From assembly GCF_009826935.1 (NCBI RefSeq), contig NZ_WUMN01000003.1:1-64000 (forward strand): a stretch of DNA of 64,000 bases, written 5' to 3'. The translations under genes and the position numbers were made by a program. The first letter of the stretch is position 1; the number at the start of each line of letters is the position of its first letter. The notes under the pieces were generated by a model, which saw only the letters and a program-made list of their open reading frames with translations, had not been told where the DNA came from and did no database searches. Shown here one piece after another: positions 24,139-33,500 of this stretch. This DNA comes from Flavobacterium sp. Sd200. GTDB taxonomy: Bacteria; Bacteroidota; Bacteroidia; Flavobacteriales; Flavobacteriaceae.

Positions 24139-24651
24139 ATGGAAGTTTCAGGAAGAATTAAGATGATTGACGAAACCAAAGCCTTTGGAGCTAACGGTTT
24201 TAGGAAGAGGGAAGTTGTAGTTACTACAGATGAGCAGTATCCGCAGCATATTATGATAGAGTTTACACAGGACAAGTGCGACCTGCTAAACAATTATCAG
24301 GTTGGTGAGCCGGTAAGGGTTTCTATAAACTTAAGAGGTAGGGAATGGGTTAACCCTCAGGGTGAAACTAAATACTTTAACTCTATACAGGGCTGGAGAA
24401 TAGAAAAAGGTGGCGATGCACCACAACAGGGTGGCTACCAACAACAGCCTCAATATCAGCCACAGCAGGGTTATGGACAACAAGGATACGGTCAGCCACA
24501 GTATGGCCAGCAACCACAATACGGCCAGCCACAACAGGGCGGATTCCAGCAGGCGCCACAGCAAAACTTCCCGCAGCCACCTGCACCACGTGATGCTTTT
24601 GAACCTGCAACAAACTACAAAGAAGAAGACCACGACGACCTTCCGTTTTAA
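24139..24651 (+). CDS. DUF3127 protein with OB-like domain and SSB-like acidic tail
   Basis: A 170-residue protein. Residues 1-92 form the DUF3127 domain (MEVSGRIKMIDETKAFG, FRKREVVVTTDEQYPQH, NLRGREWVNPQGETKYFN), whose strand pattern resembles an OB fold. From about 95 to 150 it is a low-complexity linker of Gln, Pro, Tyr and Gly (repeats such as GYGQQGYGQPQYGQQ). It ends EEDHDDLPF, which has the same acidic-hydrophobic form as the C-terminal tip of bacterial SSB (DDDIPF type). It may be an SSB-like nucleic-acid binding protein that recruits SSB partners. DNA binding itself is inference. Confidence 0.8.
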   Translation: MEVSGRIKMIDETKAFGANGFRKREVVVTTDEQYPQHIMIEFTQDKCDLLNNYQVGEPVRVSINLRGREWVNPQGETKYFNSIQGWRIEKGGDAPQQGGYQQQPQYQPQQGYGQQGYGQPQYGQQPQYGQPQQGGFQQAPQQNFPQPPAPRDAFEPATNYKEEDHDDLPF

Positions 24652-24692
24652 TTTTTAGAATTACGGATTAAATTGGATTTTTGTTCTATACA

Positions 24693-24727
24693 AAAGATCC
24701 GTGAGGCATTGCCTTACGGATCTTTTT
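24693..24727 (+). terminator. Terminator after the DUF3127 gene
   Basis: AAAGATCCGTGAGGC pairs with GCCTTACGGATCTTT around an ATT loop (one G-U-type mismatch) and runs into T5. Confidence 0.85.
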
Positions 24728-24785
24728 AATTTACAGCACAGGATGTTGAGTTCAATGTAAGTCAGGTCAATTCAAATTAAAACAA

Positions 24786-24793
24786 TATCTTTG
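24786..24793 (+). promoter_or_regulatory. -7 element of the M13 peptidase gene
   Basis: TATCTTTG, an exact TAnnTTTG box 29 nt upstream of the ATG at 24823. Confidence 0.6.
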
Positions 24794-24822
24794 GCTTAAC
24801 AAAAAACTAACAAAACTGTTGT

Positions 24823-26859
24823 ATGCAAATAGCTTTTAGGCCGTTCTTAATGGCGGCGTCGGCCTTATTAATTATAGGTTGTTCTGAAAAAGAAACCCAA
24901 TATCCGGATCCGCTGGTCACTAACCGCGATACTACCGTAAATCCTTCCGATAATTTTTTTATGTATGCCAATGGCGGCTGGTTTAAACATCATCCAATTC
25001 CTGATAGTGAGCGCAGCAATGGTATTTTCAGGACAATTGCAGATACTGTTAATGCACAGGTAAAAGCTATTTGCGAGAAAGCTGCCGGTAATAAAAATGC
25101 TGCTAAAGGTAGTAACGAGCAAAAGATAGGAGACTTTTATGCTTCCGGGCTCGACACTATTGCTATAGAAAAAGAAGGGCTCAAACCACTTGCCGGGTTT
25201 ATGCAACGCATAGATGCTGTTAAGGATGTGCCATCTTTAATGCAAACTGTTGCCTATTTGCACACTGTAGGAACATCGCCTTTGTATGGTTTTTATATTG
25301 GACAGGACGATAAGATAAGCACTAAACATGCAGCATTCTTTTCGCAGGCACGTTTAGGTATAGGTAACCGTGATTATTATTTTAATGATGATGCCGAGGC
25401 AGTGAACATACGTGCTGAATATGTAAAATATGTTGCGGCCGTCTTAAAGATAATAGGAGAGGATACAAACGCTGCTAATACAGGGGCCGCTAATATAATG
25501 AAGCTGGAAACGGCACTTGCATCATCTTCGCGAAAGCTGGAGGAGTTGCGTGACCCTATTAAAAACTACAATAAAGTTACACTTGCAGCATTTAATGCTT
25601 CCACACCCGATATGAACTGGGGTAAACTGCTACCGGAAATGGGTGTGACAAAGGTTGATACTGTTATTGTTGGACAACCCGAATATTTTGCAGCCCTTAA
25701 CAAAATGGTAAAGACTGTTCCTTTAAATGATCTTAAAACCTACCTTAAGTTTAATTTGGTTAACAGCTATGCGCCTTACCTTAATGAAGCTGTTGCCGAT
25801 GAGAATTTTCATTTTTACAGTACCGTTATGGGCGGGGTTACAAAACAAAGGCCCCGTTGGAAAAGGGTTGTTGAAGAAACAAACAGTATGCTTGGCGAGC
25901 TTATAGGGCAGGTGTATGTAAAAGACTATTTACCAAAAGGTACAAAAGAAAAGCTCGTTGAAATTGGAAACAATATTAGGGAAGTCTATGCTGAACGTAT
26001 TAAAAATTTAGACTGGATGAGTGAACCTACTAAGAAAAAAGCTTTACAGAAACTAAGTAGGATAATAATGAAGGTGGGGTATCCTGACAAATGGAAAGAT
26101 ATGAGCAGTGTTACAGTTGGCCATTCTTATTGTGGCAATGTCATAGAGGTGGCCAAGTGGCATTACAGGTATATGATCGCTAAATATGGTAAGCCTGTTG
26201 ATCGTACAGAGTGGAGCATGACGCCGCAAACCTATAATGCTTATTACAATCCAAGCAATAACGAAATTGTTGTACCAGCCTGCAACATTGTTGTGCCTGG
26301 GTTTGAGGGCCGTCTGCCGGATGATGCAATTTTATATGGCATTATAGGAGGATCTGTTTTTGGGCATGAAATTACACATGGGTTTGATGATCAGGGTGCG
26401 CAGTATGACGATAAAGGCAATCTTAATAACTGGTGGACACCCGAAGACCTTGCGCGCTTTAATGCTAAAACAAAACTTATTGTAGATCAGTTTAATAAAT
26501 TTGAAGCTTTGCCGGGCAAGTTTGTAAACGGAGATGCTACCCAGGGAGAAAACATTGCCGATCTTGGCGGTGTTGTTATGGGCTATGAAGCATTTAAAAA
26601 AACACCACAATTTAAAGAGAACCAAAAGATCAGCGGATTTACTCCGCAGCAGCGTTACTTTTTAGCCTATGCCTATGCATGGATGGTTAATATTAAAAAA
26701 GAGGCACTGTCGCAACAAATAATGACCGATGTGCATGCTCCGGCACAATACAGAATAAATGGACCGCTTGCCAACATGCCAGAGTTCTATGAGGCATTCT
26801 CGATCAAGCAGGGAAGCAGTATGCGCCAGCCCGATAGTTTAAGGGTGGTTATTTGGTAG
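24823..26859 (+). CDS. M13-family (neprilysin/PepO-like) zinc metallopeptidase lipoprotein
   Basis: A 678-residue exported endopeptidase. The N-terminus is a lipoprotein signal (MAASALLIIGC). The N-terminal alpha domain has PSDNFFMYANGGWFKHHPIP and FSQARLGIGNRDYYF. The catalytic domain has NAYYNPSNNEIVVPA (the NAxY substrate-binding motif), HEITHGFDDQGAQYD with HExxH at 515-519, and GENIADLGG, whose Glu576 is the third zinc ligand and Asp580 its partner. Length is normal. It is probably anchored in the outer or inner membrane and cleaves peptides of limited size. Single gene with its own promoter and terminator. Confidence 0.95.
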   Translation: MQIAFRPFLMAASALLIIGCSEKETQYPDPLVTNRDTTVNPSDNFFMYANGGWFKHHPIPDSERSNGIFRTIADTVNAQVKAICEKAAGNKNAAKGSNEQKIGDFYASGLDTIAIEKEGLKPLAGFMQRIDAVKDVPSLMQTVAYLHTVGTSPLYGFYIGQDDKISTKHAAFFSQARLGIGNRDYYFNDDAEAVNIRAEYVKYVAAVLKIIGEDTNAANTGAANIMKLETALASSSRKLEELRDPIKNYNKVTLAAFNASTPDMNWGKLLPEMGVTKVDTVIVGQPEYFAALNKMVKTVPLNDLKTYLKFNLVNSYAPYLNEAVADENFHFYSTVMGGVTKQRPRWKRVVEETNSMLGELIGQVYVKDYLPKGTKEKLVEIGNNIREVYAERIKNLDWMSEPTKKKALQKLSRIIMKVGYPDKWKDMSSVTVGHSYCGNVIEVAKWHYRYMIAKYGKPVDRTEWSMTPQTYNAYYNPSNNEIVVPACNIVVPGFEGRLPDDAILYGIIGGSVFGHEITHGFDDQGAQYDDKGNLNNWWTPEDLARFNAKTKLIVDQFNKFEALPGKFVNGDATQGENIADLGGVVMGYEAFKKTPQFKENQKISGFTPQQRYFLAYAYAWMVNIKKEALSQQIMTDVHAPAQYRINGPLANMPEFYEAFSIKQGSSMRQPDSLRVVIW

Positions 26860-26878
26860 AAGATATAAAGTAATATAA

Positions 26879-26929
26879 AATTCGGGGCATTTGTAAGTTT
26901 TAGCCAAAGACTTATAAATGCCCCGAATT
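26879..26929. terminator. Bidirectional terminator
   Basis: AATTCGGGGCATTTGTAAGT (26879-26898) pairs with ACTTATAAATGCCCCGAATT (26910-26929), one G-U pair, and runs into GTTTTT. It separates the convergent M13 peptidase and flavoprotein genes. Confidence 0.85.
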
Positions 26930-26933
26930 GTTT

Positions 26934-27842
26934 TTAAAACTGTTCCTCTGTAAGTTCTTTGTTAATCATTGCTCCGGCAAGACTCCCGGTTGCCACAGCA
27001 TTTGAGACTGATCGCATCATTACGGAGTTATCGCCACAGGCAAATATTCCCTTAACTGTAGTTTTTTGGAATCCGTCGGTTCTAATATATCCTTGTTCGG
27101 TAAGTTCACAACCCAATTGTACAGGAATATCTGAATGCTGTACAAACGGCAGTGCTGCATAAATGGCTTCGAAGTTCATTTTACTGCCATTATCTAAAAT
27201 TACATTTTTAAGTCGCCCGTTTTCGTGCTCCAATGCTGCAATTTGATTTTCGACAATGCTGATATTGTGTTTTTTTAGCCTTGTTAGTTGTTCCTGGTCA
27301 AAGTTTGCATGGCTTTGAGTAAATATGGTAATATCATTGGATAGGTTGTTAACTAAAGAAGCCAGATGCATGGCTCTTTCGCCATTTACCATGATACCGG
27401 TCCTTTTTTTTCGAAACTCATAACCATGGCAATAGGGGCAATGTATGGCAGTAATACCCCAACAATCTGCAAAACCTTGTATGTTTGGCATTATATCTTT
27501 TATTCCTGTTGCAAATAGTAGCTTTTTAGAATAAAAAGTCATACCACTTTGTGTTGTAACCTCAAAACCACGATCTGATTTTGTACCGCTAATTGCCAGG
27601 CCGTTATGCAATTGTATGGTATCATATTTTAAAACCTGCTCTCTTGCTTTTTGTGCAATGTTGGCAGGAGTTTCTCCGTCGTGCGTAATAAAGTTGTGGG
27701 AGCGCGGTGTTGGCTGATTGCATGGAGAACCGCTGTCTATTATTAAAACGGTTCTCAAGGAACGGCCTAATGCCATAGCTGCTGACAGCCCGGAATAGCT
27801 GCCGCCTATAATGATTACGTCGAAGTTGGTGTCAGGTGTCAT
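26934..27842 (-). CDS. NAD(P)/FAD-dependent oxidoreductase, thioredoxin-reductase-like
   Basis: A 302-residue flavoprotein of the TrxB superfamily. The FAD-binding motif is IIGGSYSGLSAAMALGRSLR; the redox-active pair is CPYC in HCPYCHGYEFRKK near residues 134-146; the distal FAD motif is GIFACGDNS near 264. The NADPH-binding motif normally GxGxxA is poorly conserved (IMVNGERAMHLA), so the electron donor may differ, as in the 'low molecular weight thiol' class. It diverges from a Fur-family gene across a 74-nt spacer that holds a long palindrome, so metal- or stress-dependent control is likely. Confidence 0.87.
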   Translation of the reverse strand: MTPDTNFDVIIIGGSYSGLSAAMALGRSLRTVLIIDSGSPCNQPTPRSHNFITHDGETPANIAQKAREQVLKYDTIQLHNGLAISGTKSDRGFEVTTQSGMTFYSKKLLFATGIKDIMPNIQGFADCWGITAIHCPYCHGYEFRKKRTGIMVNGERAMHLASLVNNLSNDITIFTQSHANFDQEQLTRLKKHNISIVENQIAALEHENGRLKNVILDNGSKMNFEAIYAALPFVQHSDIPVQLGCELTEQGYIRTDGFQKTTVKGIFACGDNSVMMRSVSNAVATGSLAGAMINKELTEEQF

Positions 27843-27881
27843 TGTACAGATTTGTATGTTGTTGAGGTATCAAAAGTAATG

Positions 27882-27922
27882 AAACATTTATTAATGCGAC
27901 ATTGTTGCATTAATAAATGTTT
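27882..27922. promoter_or_regulatory. 41-bp palindrome between the flavoprotein and Fur-family genes
   Basis: Two perfect 16-bp arms (27882-27897, 27907-27922; left arm AAACATTTATTAATGC) flank GACATTGTT. The centre TGCGACATTGTTGCA is itself nearly palindromic, so the dyad is continuous. It lies in a divergent spacer next to a Fur-family gene and has the length and symmetry of a double Fur/Zur-type operator. It overlaps the first possible start codon (27917) of that gene. Operator function is inferred. Confidence 0.65.
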
Positions 27923-27925
27923 TTT

Positions 27926-28333
27926 ATGCTAACTTTGTTTGAAAGAAATGATGCAGAAATTAAACGCAGGAGCACGCAAACGCAGGAGGCTGTTTTGAAT
28001 GTATTGATCCAGTCTAAAAAAGCCATGAGCCACGAAGCTATAGGCAAAAAAATAGATGTAGATATAGACCGTGCCACGATTTACAGAATATTAAATCGCT
28101 TTTGCGAGGACGGTGTATTGCACAAAATTGTTGCTGAAGACGGCAAGCAGTATTTTGCTGTTTGTATAAAGTGCGAAGATAAGGAGCGGGCTGCCCATCA
28201 TTTTCATTTTCGTTGCACAAAATGCCAAACTATTGAATGTTTGCCTGTGCCTGTGCATTTTTCGTTAGGTGTGGGCTATAATGTGGAAAGTGTAAACTGT
28301 GTGCTTACAGGAACGTGCAAGGAGTGTAGTTAG
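27926..28333 (+). CDS. Fur-family metal- or peroxide-responsive repressor (Fur/Zur/PerR-like)
   Basis: A 135-residue regulator (138 residues if the ATG at 27917 is used; I preferred 27926 because 27917 lies inside the palindrome). Winged helix: MSHEAIGKKI and DRATIYRILNRFCEDGVLHKI. The metal-binding dimerisation domain has HHFHFRCTKCQTIECLPVPV and a C-terminal GTCKEC; the CxxC pairs would form the structural zinc site. Which metal it senses cannot be told from the sequence, though the HHFHF segment fits Fur and Zur. It probably represses itself and the divergent flavoprotein gene. Confidence 0.87.
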   Translation: MLTLFERNDAEIKRRSTQTQEAVLNVLIQSKKAMSHEAIGKKIDVDIDRATIYRILNRFCEDGVLHKIVAEDGKQYFAVCIKCEDKERAAHHFHFRCTKCQTIECLPVPVHFSLGVGYNVESVNCVLTGTCKECS

Positions 28334-28840
28334 TTAGGGTTATATGTTTGAAATTAGATTCTTAAGGCGTGTGGAGCAAGATGAGTAATGCTTTAAAGCG
28401 TCGAATATTATTATATCTGCTACATTATTAATAGGATGCTTTCATTAAATATAAAGCATCCTATCCAGTTATTCCTGTAAAATAATTTATTCTAATATTC
28501 AATATCAATAGTGCTTTTTAATGTAAGCTTTATTGTAATATCCTACTGAGTCTTTTCTGGAAATTCATCAATTTCCTATTATTAAATCGAGTAAAAATCT
28601 TCGACCATAGTGCCTCCTTAAATCGATTTTTACTCGATTTAAGGAGGCACTATGGTTTAACGTCGTTTTTAGATGAGGTAGATTTATAGCTTATTTCAAC
28701 TAATCAATTTTAAGCCTGTTCTTGCCTTGATATAAGAATATGGCTAATCGCTAACTTTTCTGTTTTAATAAGATAAGTGTCTGTTTGTGAGTTTTTTATA
28801 AATATAAAATTTTTATTGCTAAATAAGGAAAGCCTTAATT
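28334..28840. other. Gene-poor spacer at the border of the Rhs region
   Basis: About 500 nt without a convincing gene on either strand. It contains a perfect 12-bp hairpin at 28431-28464 (ATAGGATGCTTT/AAAGCATCCTAT, without a T run) and the interleaved inverted repeats at 28582-28655. The rest is AT-rich with no recognisable motif until the promoter at 28841. Confidence 0.7.
28582..28655. repeat. Two interleaved perfect inverted repeats
   Basis: Repeat A: TTAAATCGAGTAAAAATC (28582-28599) is the exact reverse complement of 28625-28642. Repeat B: the 22-nt segment 28605-28626 (beginning CCATAGTGCCTCC) is the exact reverse complement of 28634-28655. The right arms overlap at 28634-28642, so only one stem can form at a time. 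The structure looks like the remains of a partly duplicated palindromic element. Confidence 0.8.
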
Positions 28841-28867
28841 TTGTTAAAAAAGTCTTAAATAAATTTG
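28841..28867 (+). promoter_or_regulatory. Promoter of the Rhs toxin operon
   Basis: TTG at 28841-28843, 16 nt, then TAAATTTG at 28860-28867. It starts transcription about 37 nt upstream of the ATG at 28910 and is the only clear promoter before the Rhs genes, whose gaps are 54, 12 and 10 nt. Confidence 0.65.
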
Positions 28868-28909
28868 AGCAAAAGATATAGCCCCTTTTTTCAACCAACA
28901 ATAAATATT

Positions 28910-30526
28910 ATGATTTCAAAAACACTTTCGGTGACGGCACTATTGTGCTGTTGTTGCAGTATGCTTAGTGCCCAGGACATTCTATGGGAGCGTTCTTATG
29001 GTGGCAAACAGGCCGAATACCTCCTTGATGCACAACCCACGGCAGATTATGGATTTATCCTGGCAGGCAGTTCGCTCTCGGGCAAGAACGGCAATAAGAC
29101 CGACGACAATGCAGGCGACCTTGATTACTGGATATGGAAGATGGATGAGAAAGGCGATTTTGAATGGCAGAAGAGCCTTGGCGGTTCGGGTCCAGACCTT
29201 TTGTACAGCATCCGCAACACGCGTGATGGCGGCTTTATCCTTGCAGGCACATCAGAATCACCCACAGGCCTTCAAAAGAAAGATTCATGCCGTGGGCGCG
29301 AAGACTTCTGGATCGTAAAGCTCAATGCCAAAGGAGGCGAAGAGTGGCAAAAGACCCTTGGAGGCGGTGGCCAGGATATCGTAAAAAGCATTGCCCCTAC
29401 GGCAGATGGCGGCTACATCATTGGCGGCACATCATCTTCCCCTATCAGCCATATTTTACTTAAGAACGGAAACGACCCTTACGGTAAAAAAGAAAACTCC
29501 CGTGGCGGCCTTGACTTCTGGATCGTAAAGCTCGACGATAAAGGCACTGTAACATGGCAGCGCACCCTTGGCGGCAAATATTCCGATGTATTGGAAAGCA
29601 TAGAAACCACCTCAGACGGAGGGTATATTGTTGGTGGGTATTCCAATTCACCTGCTTCACAAGATAAAGAAGAGCAGGGCTATGGTGCAGGTGACTACTG
29701 GATACTTAAACTGGACAAAGACGGTGCTACCGAATGGCAAAGGGTATTTGGCGGCGAGGAAGACGACCACCTGTATGTTGTCAGCGAATTAAAAGGAGGC
29801 GGTTACATTGTTGGGGGTAATTCGGCATCGTCTACCACAGGCAACAAAAACAAGGCGAATAAGAAAGGCACGGACTACTGGATATTGAGACTTGACGAAA
29901 AAGGAGAAGTACTTTGGCAGGAAACCTACAATACAGGCAAGGTAGACCTTTTAACCTCATTGGTAGAGAACAGCGATGGTACATTTTTGATAGGCGGCTA
30001 TGCGCAGACCGAGGTTATGGGAACCACTAAAAAGGATAAGAAAGACATCAACGATTATGTAGCCATAAAAATAGCCCATGATGGTGAAGAATTGTGGCGC
30101 AGGACTATTGGCAGCAATGGCGAGGACAAATTAAAAAAACTCATCGAGACCCGAGATGGTGGTTATCTATTGGCAGGTACCTCCAAAGGGGATATTTCGA
30201 GGGATAAGAACAGCGGCAAGGGCTCGAACGACTTTTGGGTGGTAAAGTTACTGGACAAGGAAAAGGAAAAGCCTGAAAGGCGCAAGACACAGCTTGAGGC
30301 CATACCCAACCCTGCTGGGCAGTTTACCAACATTATTGTGGGCTTTGAATTTAACAGCGGCACGGTCTCGTTGTTTGACCTATCGGGCAGGCAGCTGCAA
30401 AGCTTTCCGGTAACCACACGCACCATCCCCCTTGAAATGGGGTCTTACCCTGAAGGTGTTTACATCGTGGAGGTAAAGACCGACAAAGGCACCGACTCGG
30501 TTAAAGTGATGAAAGGTGCAAAATAG
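28910..30526 (+). CDS. Secreted tandem-repeat protein with T9SS sorting domain
   Basis: A 538-residue protein with a Cys-rich signal peptide (MISKTLSVTALLCCCCSMLSAQ). Residues about 22-450 are seven or so copies of a 50-60-residue unit with consensus DYWIxKLDxKGxxxWQKTLGG, then SIxxTxDGGYIxGGxS, suggesting a beta-propeller or solenoid. A T9SS type A domain follows (EAIPNPAGQFTNIIVGF to the end). Start 28910 was chosen because the signal peptide begins there; the frame is open to 28865, within the promoter. It heads the probable operon with the two Rhs-like genes and could be a surface or carrier component, but that role is inferred from position only. Confidence 0.85.
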   Translation: MISKTLSVTALLCCCCSMLSAQDILWERSYGGKQAEYLLDAQPTADYGFILAGSSLSGKNGNKTDDNAGDLDYWIWKMDEKGDFEWQKSLGGSGPDLLYSIRNTRDGGFILAGTSESPTGLQKKDSCRGREDFWIVKLNAKGGEEWQKTLGGGGQDIVKSIAPTADGGYIIGGTSSSPISHILLKNGNDPYGKKENSRGGLDFWIVKLDDKGTVTWQRTLGGKYSDVLESIETTSDGGYIVGGYSNSPASQDKEEQGYGAGDYWILKLDKDGATEWQRVFGGEEDDHLYVVSELKGGGYIVGGNSASSTTGNKNKANKKGTDYWILRLDEKGEVLWQETYNTGKVDLLTSLVENSDGTFLIGGYAQTEVMGTTKKDKKDINDYVAIKIAHDGEELWRRTIGSNGEDKLKKLIETRDGGYLLAGTSKGDISRDKNSGKGSNDFWVVKLLDKEKEKPERRKTQLEAIPNPAGQFTNIIVGFEFNSGTVSLFDLSGRQLQSFPVTTRTIPLEMGSYPEGVYIVEVKTDKGTDSVKVMKGAK

Positions 30527-30580
30527 AATACAACAGCATAAAAAATGAAAATATACAGGCCAACCAATAAACCAATACCC

Positions 30581-33500
30581 ATGAATTCAATTAAATATTT
30601 ACTCATAGCATTTATAATACAAGCTGTGTGTTATGGGCAAGACATGCCCAACATAGCACCGCCCTCACCGGAAGCATCATCCGTGTTTGAATTTACCGAA
30701 GTACCGGTATCGTTGTACACAGGAGTGCCCAATATATCGATACCTTTATTTGAAATAGAATCAGGTGGTGTAACCGTTCCAATAAGTATCAGCTACCATG
30801 CCCGTGGCATAAAAATAGCCGAGATAGCTTCACGTGTAGGATTGGGGTGGACACTGAACTGTGGCGGAATGATCTCAAGGCAGGTCAGGGATGAGCCGGA
30901 TGAACAACCTGGATATGAGATGGACTATGATAATATATTTTATGATCAGGATAAGAGACGCCAAGAATGGTTTGCTACAGGTAGGCGTGATATTAGAGCA
31001 GATGAAATACCTGACCAGTACTATTTTAATGCGAATGGTATAAGTGGTAAATTCATACTGGACTACACGGATGGAAAGCCGGTGGTGCAACAATTCAGTA
31101 ATATTAAGGTGAGTTTGGGCTCGGTAACCGATGATAAAGGGAATTTCTATGATTTTAGCGCTTCATTAAGTGGAGGTGATATTGAACAATCCTATGAAGG
31201 AAGGGAATTATCAGAAATAGGTACTAATTATACTATAATTAGTGGAGGTGCAGCCAATCCTCTTGTTGCCAGCACCTGGCACCTATCAAAGATTAAAACC
31301 CAACAGGGGCCGGAAATCACATTTACATACGAGAGGGAAACACTAAATTTTTGGCGTAGATCTTATGACAAGTTTGTCCCGGGGGCATCACCTTCCGGAT
31401 ACAGAAGCTATGTAAGTAGGGTGGGAAGTAACCAAGACAGGCATAAGAGAATAGATTTTGATAAGGGCAGTGTTTTGTTTGAATACGAACCAAGGGAAGA
31501 TATAAACGGAGGCGGCCGCCTTAAAAAGATCATCCTTCGGGATATCAATAATGTGATCATCAAGCAGGTGGAGTTTACCCACGAATATGTTGTTGCAAAC
31601 GATGATGCCCAGATACATCCTTTTCTAAGGAGTATCGATACATGGGCTAAGAAGCGTATGTACCTAAAAACTGTACAGGTTAAGGATGCGTCAGGGAATT
31701 CTTTGCCTCCGCACCAATTTGTATACAATGCAATCCCGCTACCCAACAGGCATTCCAATTCGCAGGATATTTGGGGATATTATAACGGTAAGAATAACGG
31801 ATTTTGTCTTAAAAACCCAGGCGAGACCAATGAGTATGGAGGAAGAAATGTAGACACCATTATGTCAAAGGCGGGAATGCTGGAAAAAATCATATACCCG
31901 GACGGGGGGCATACGAAGTTTCACTACGAACACAACAAGGTATTCAACCATTTGCCGAGTAACATATTTTTTACGGATACCAATCCATACACAACAAATA
32001 TTGTAGGTATAACGAGTATGGAATATAATACTGATGCCTTTCCAGGAGTTTATGTAAACAATACTTACAAAAAAACATTTATAATTCCTGAAAATGCAGT
32101 AGGGCTTCCGAGTTACATGGTTGATATTGATGATCCAAGAGGTTGTGGTGTCGGGTCAAATGGTAGTCTATCCAATACAAATCAATGCAGATTTAATATT
32201 ACGGTGACTGGTAATGGGCATTCCCATGTATTGTACCAAACCGGATCTACTCAAAGGAGGAATATTCCTGGGTTAGGGCCTGGAACTTATGTTTTAGAGG
32301 TAACACCAAGAAATAGTAACCATAATCCCTTGGATGACCTGGAGCATACCGGAATTGTTGATAGCGATGGCTACCCGGCCGATGTAGAGACTTTTAGGGT
32401 TAATATAAAGTGGCTTGAATCCTTAGTTTCTGATACCGACCCTATTTATGCCGCAGGAAAAAGAATCAGGAAAATAGAATATTGGGATTCTGAAGATCAT
32501 TTAGGCAAAACAATGACTTATAGCTACAACGATCCGGCTACCGGAAAGTCAAGTGGGGAGCTGTTTGGACTTCCAAATTTTCGTTCTATAGAACAAGTTG
32601 TTACTACAATTTATGGGCAAGAGTGGACCACATTCGAGCCGGAGGGTAATGTGCCGGGAGCAAATTTTGCTACTTATCAGGAGCAAGCACTGGGTTATGG
32701 TACCGTTACCGAATATATCGGCGAGGGCAGCAATACTTTAGGTAAAACTGTACATACTTTTACCATGACACCTGATACGGGGTTGTATTATACCTTCCCT
32801 TACCATCCTCCCACAGATAATGAATGGCTCAGGGGCAAACCGTTGACTGTAACGGCCTATAAAAGCAATCCTAACGGTTCGTTCAGCATGATCAAAAAAA
32901 CGGAGAACGAGTATCCCGACGTTTCCCTGTTCCGGTCAATATATTATAAAAATTTATTGGAAGATGGATTAGAAGACTGTCCTGCACCCGGATCGGGAGG
33001 GATGCCTATATATTGCGCTAATACTGAATATGTAAAAAACAGGACGTTGTTCCGCCTTCCGTTAATCCGTTTTTGTGCAGCACCTGCACCAAATGCCCAT
33101 ATATTGATGTACAAAGTTTATCACCAGGTAGGCGGTGCGATGGATCTTTTAAGAAGTACCACCACTGATTATTTAGACAACGGAGGAGAGTTTGTAACCA
33201 CTACGGACTATACTTACGACTATGAGAATCATTACAATTTAGCTGAACAGACGAGCACTACGAGCGATGGTACCGTGGCAACTAAATATTTTTATCCTAC
33301 CGACCCGGAGATGTCAACCAAGCCTCGTGCAGGTGATCTGGCAACAAAAAACATGCAGGTGCCACTGGTTACCCAAAAGTTTAGGGATGGCATAAAACTC
33401 TCCGAACAGGAGACCGTCTATAGAAAATGGAACGATACCCTCTTGGCACCTGAATTTATTAAAACAGCCAAAGGCACCGCTGATAGTGAGAACCGCATAC

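Noticed and set aside
24331-24633. Antisense frames opposite the Gln/Pro-rich linker of the DUF3127 gene
   Set aside because: Low-complexity codons on one strand create long open frames on the other; leucine/tryptophan-rich product without homology.
28654-28660. GTTTAAC resembling an integron attC core site
   Set aside because: Only one of the two paired core motifs could be argued and there is no integrase; the larger palindromes explain the sequence better.
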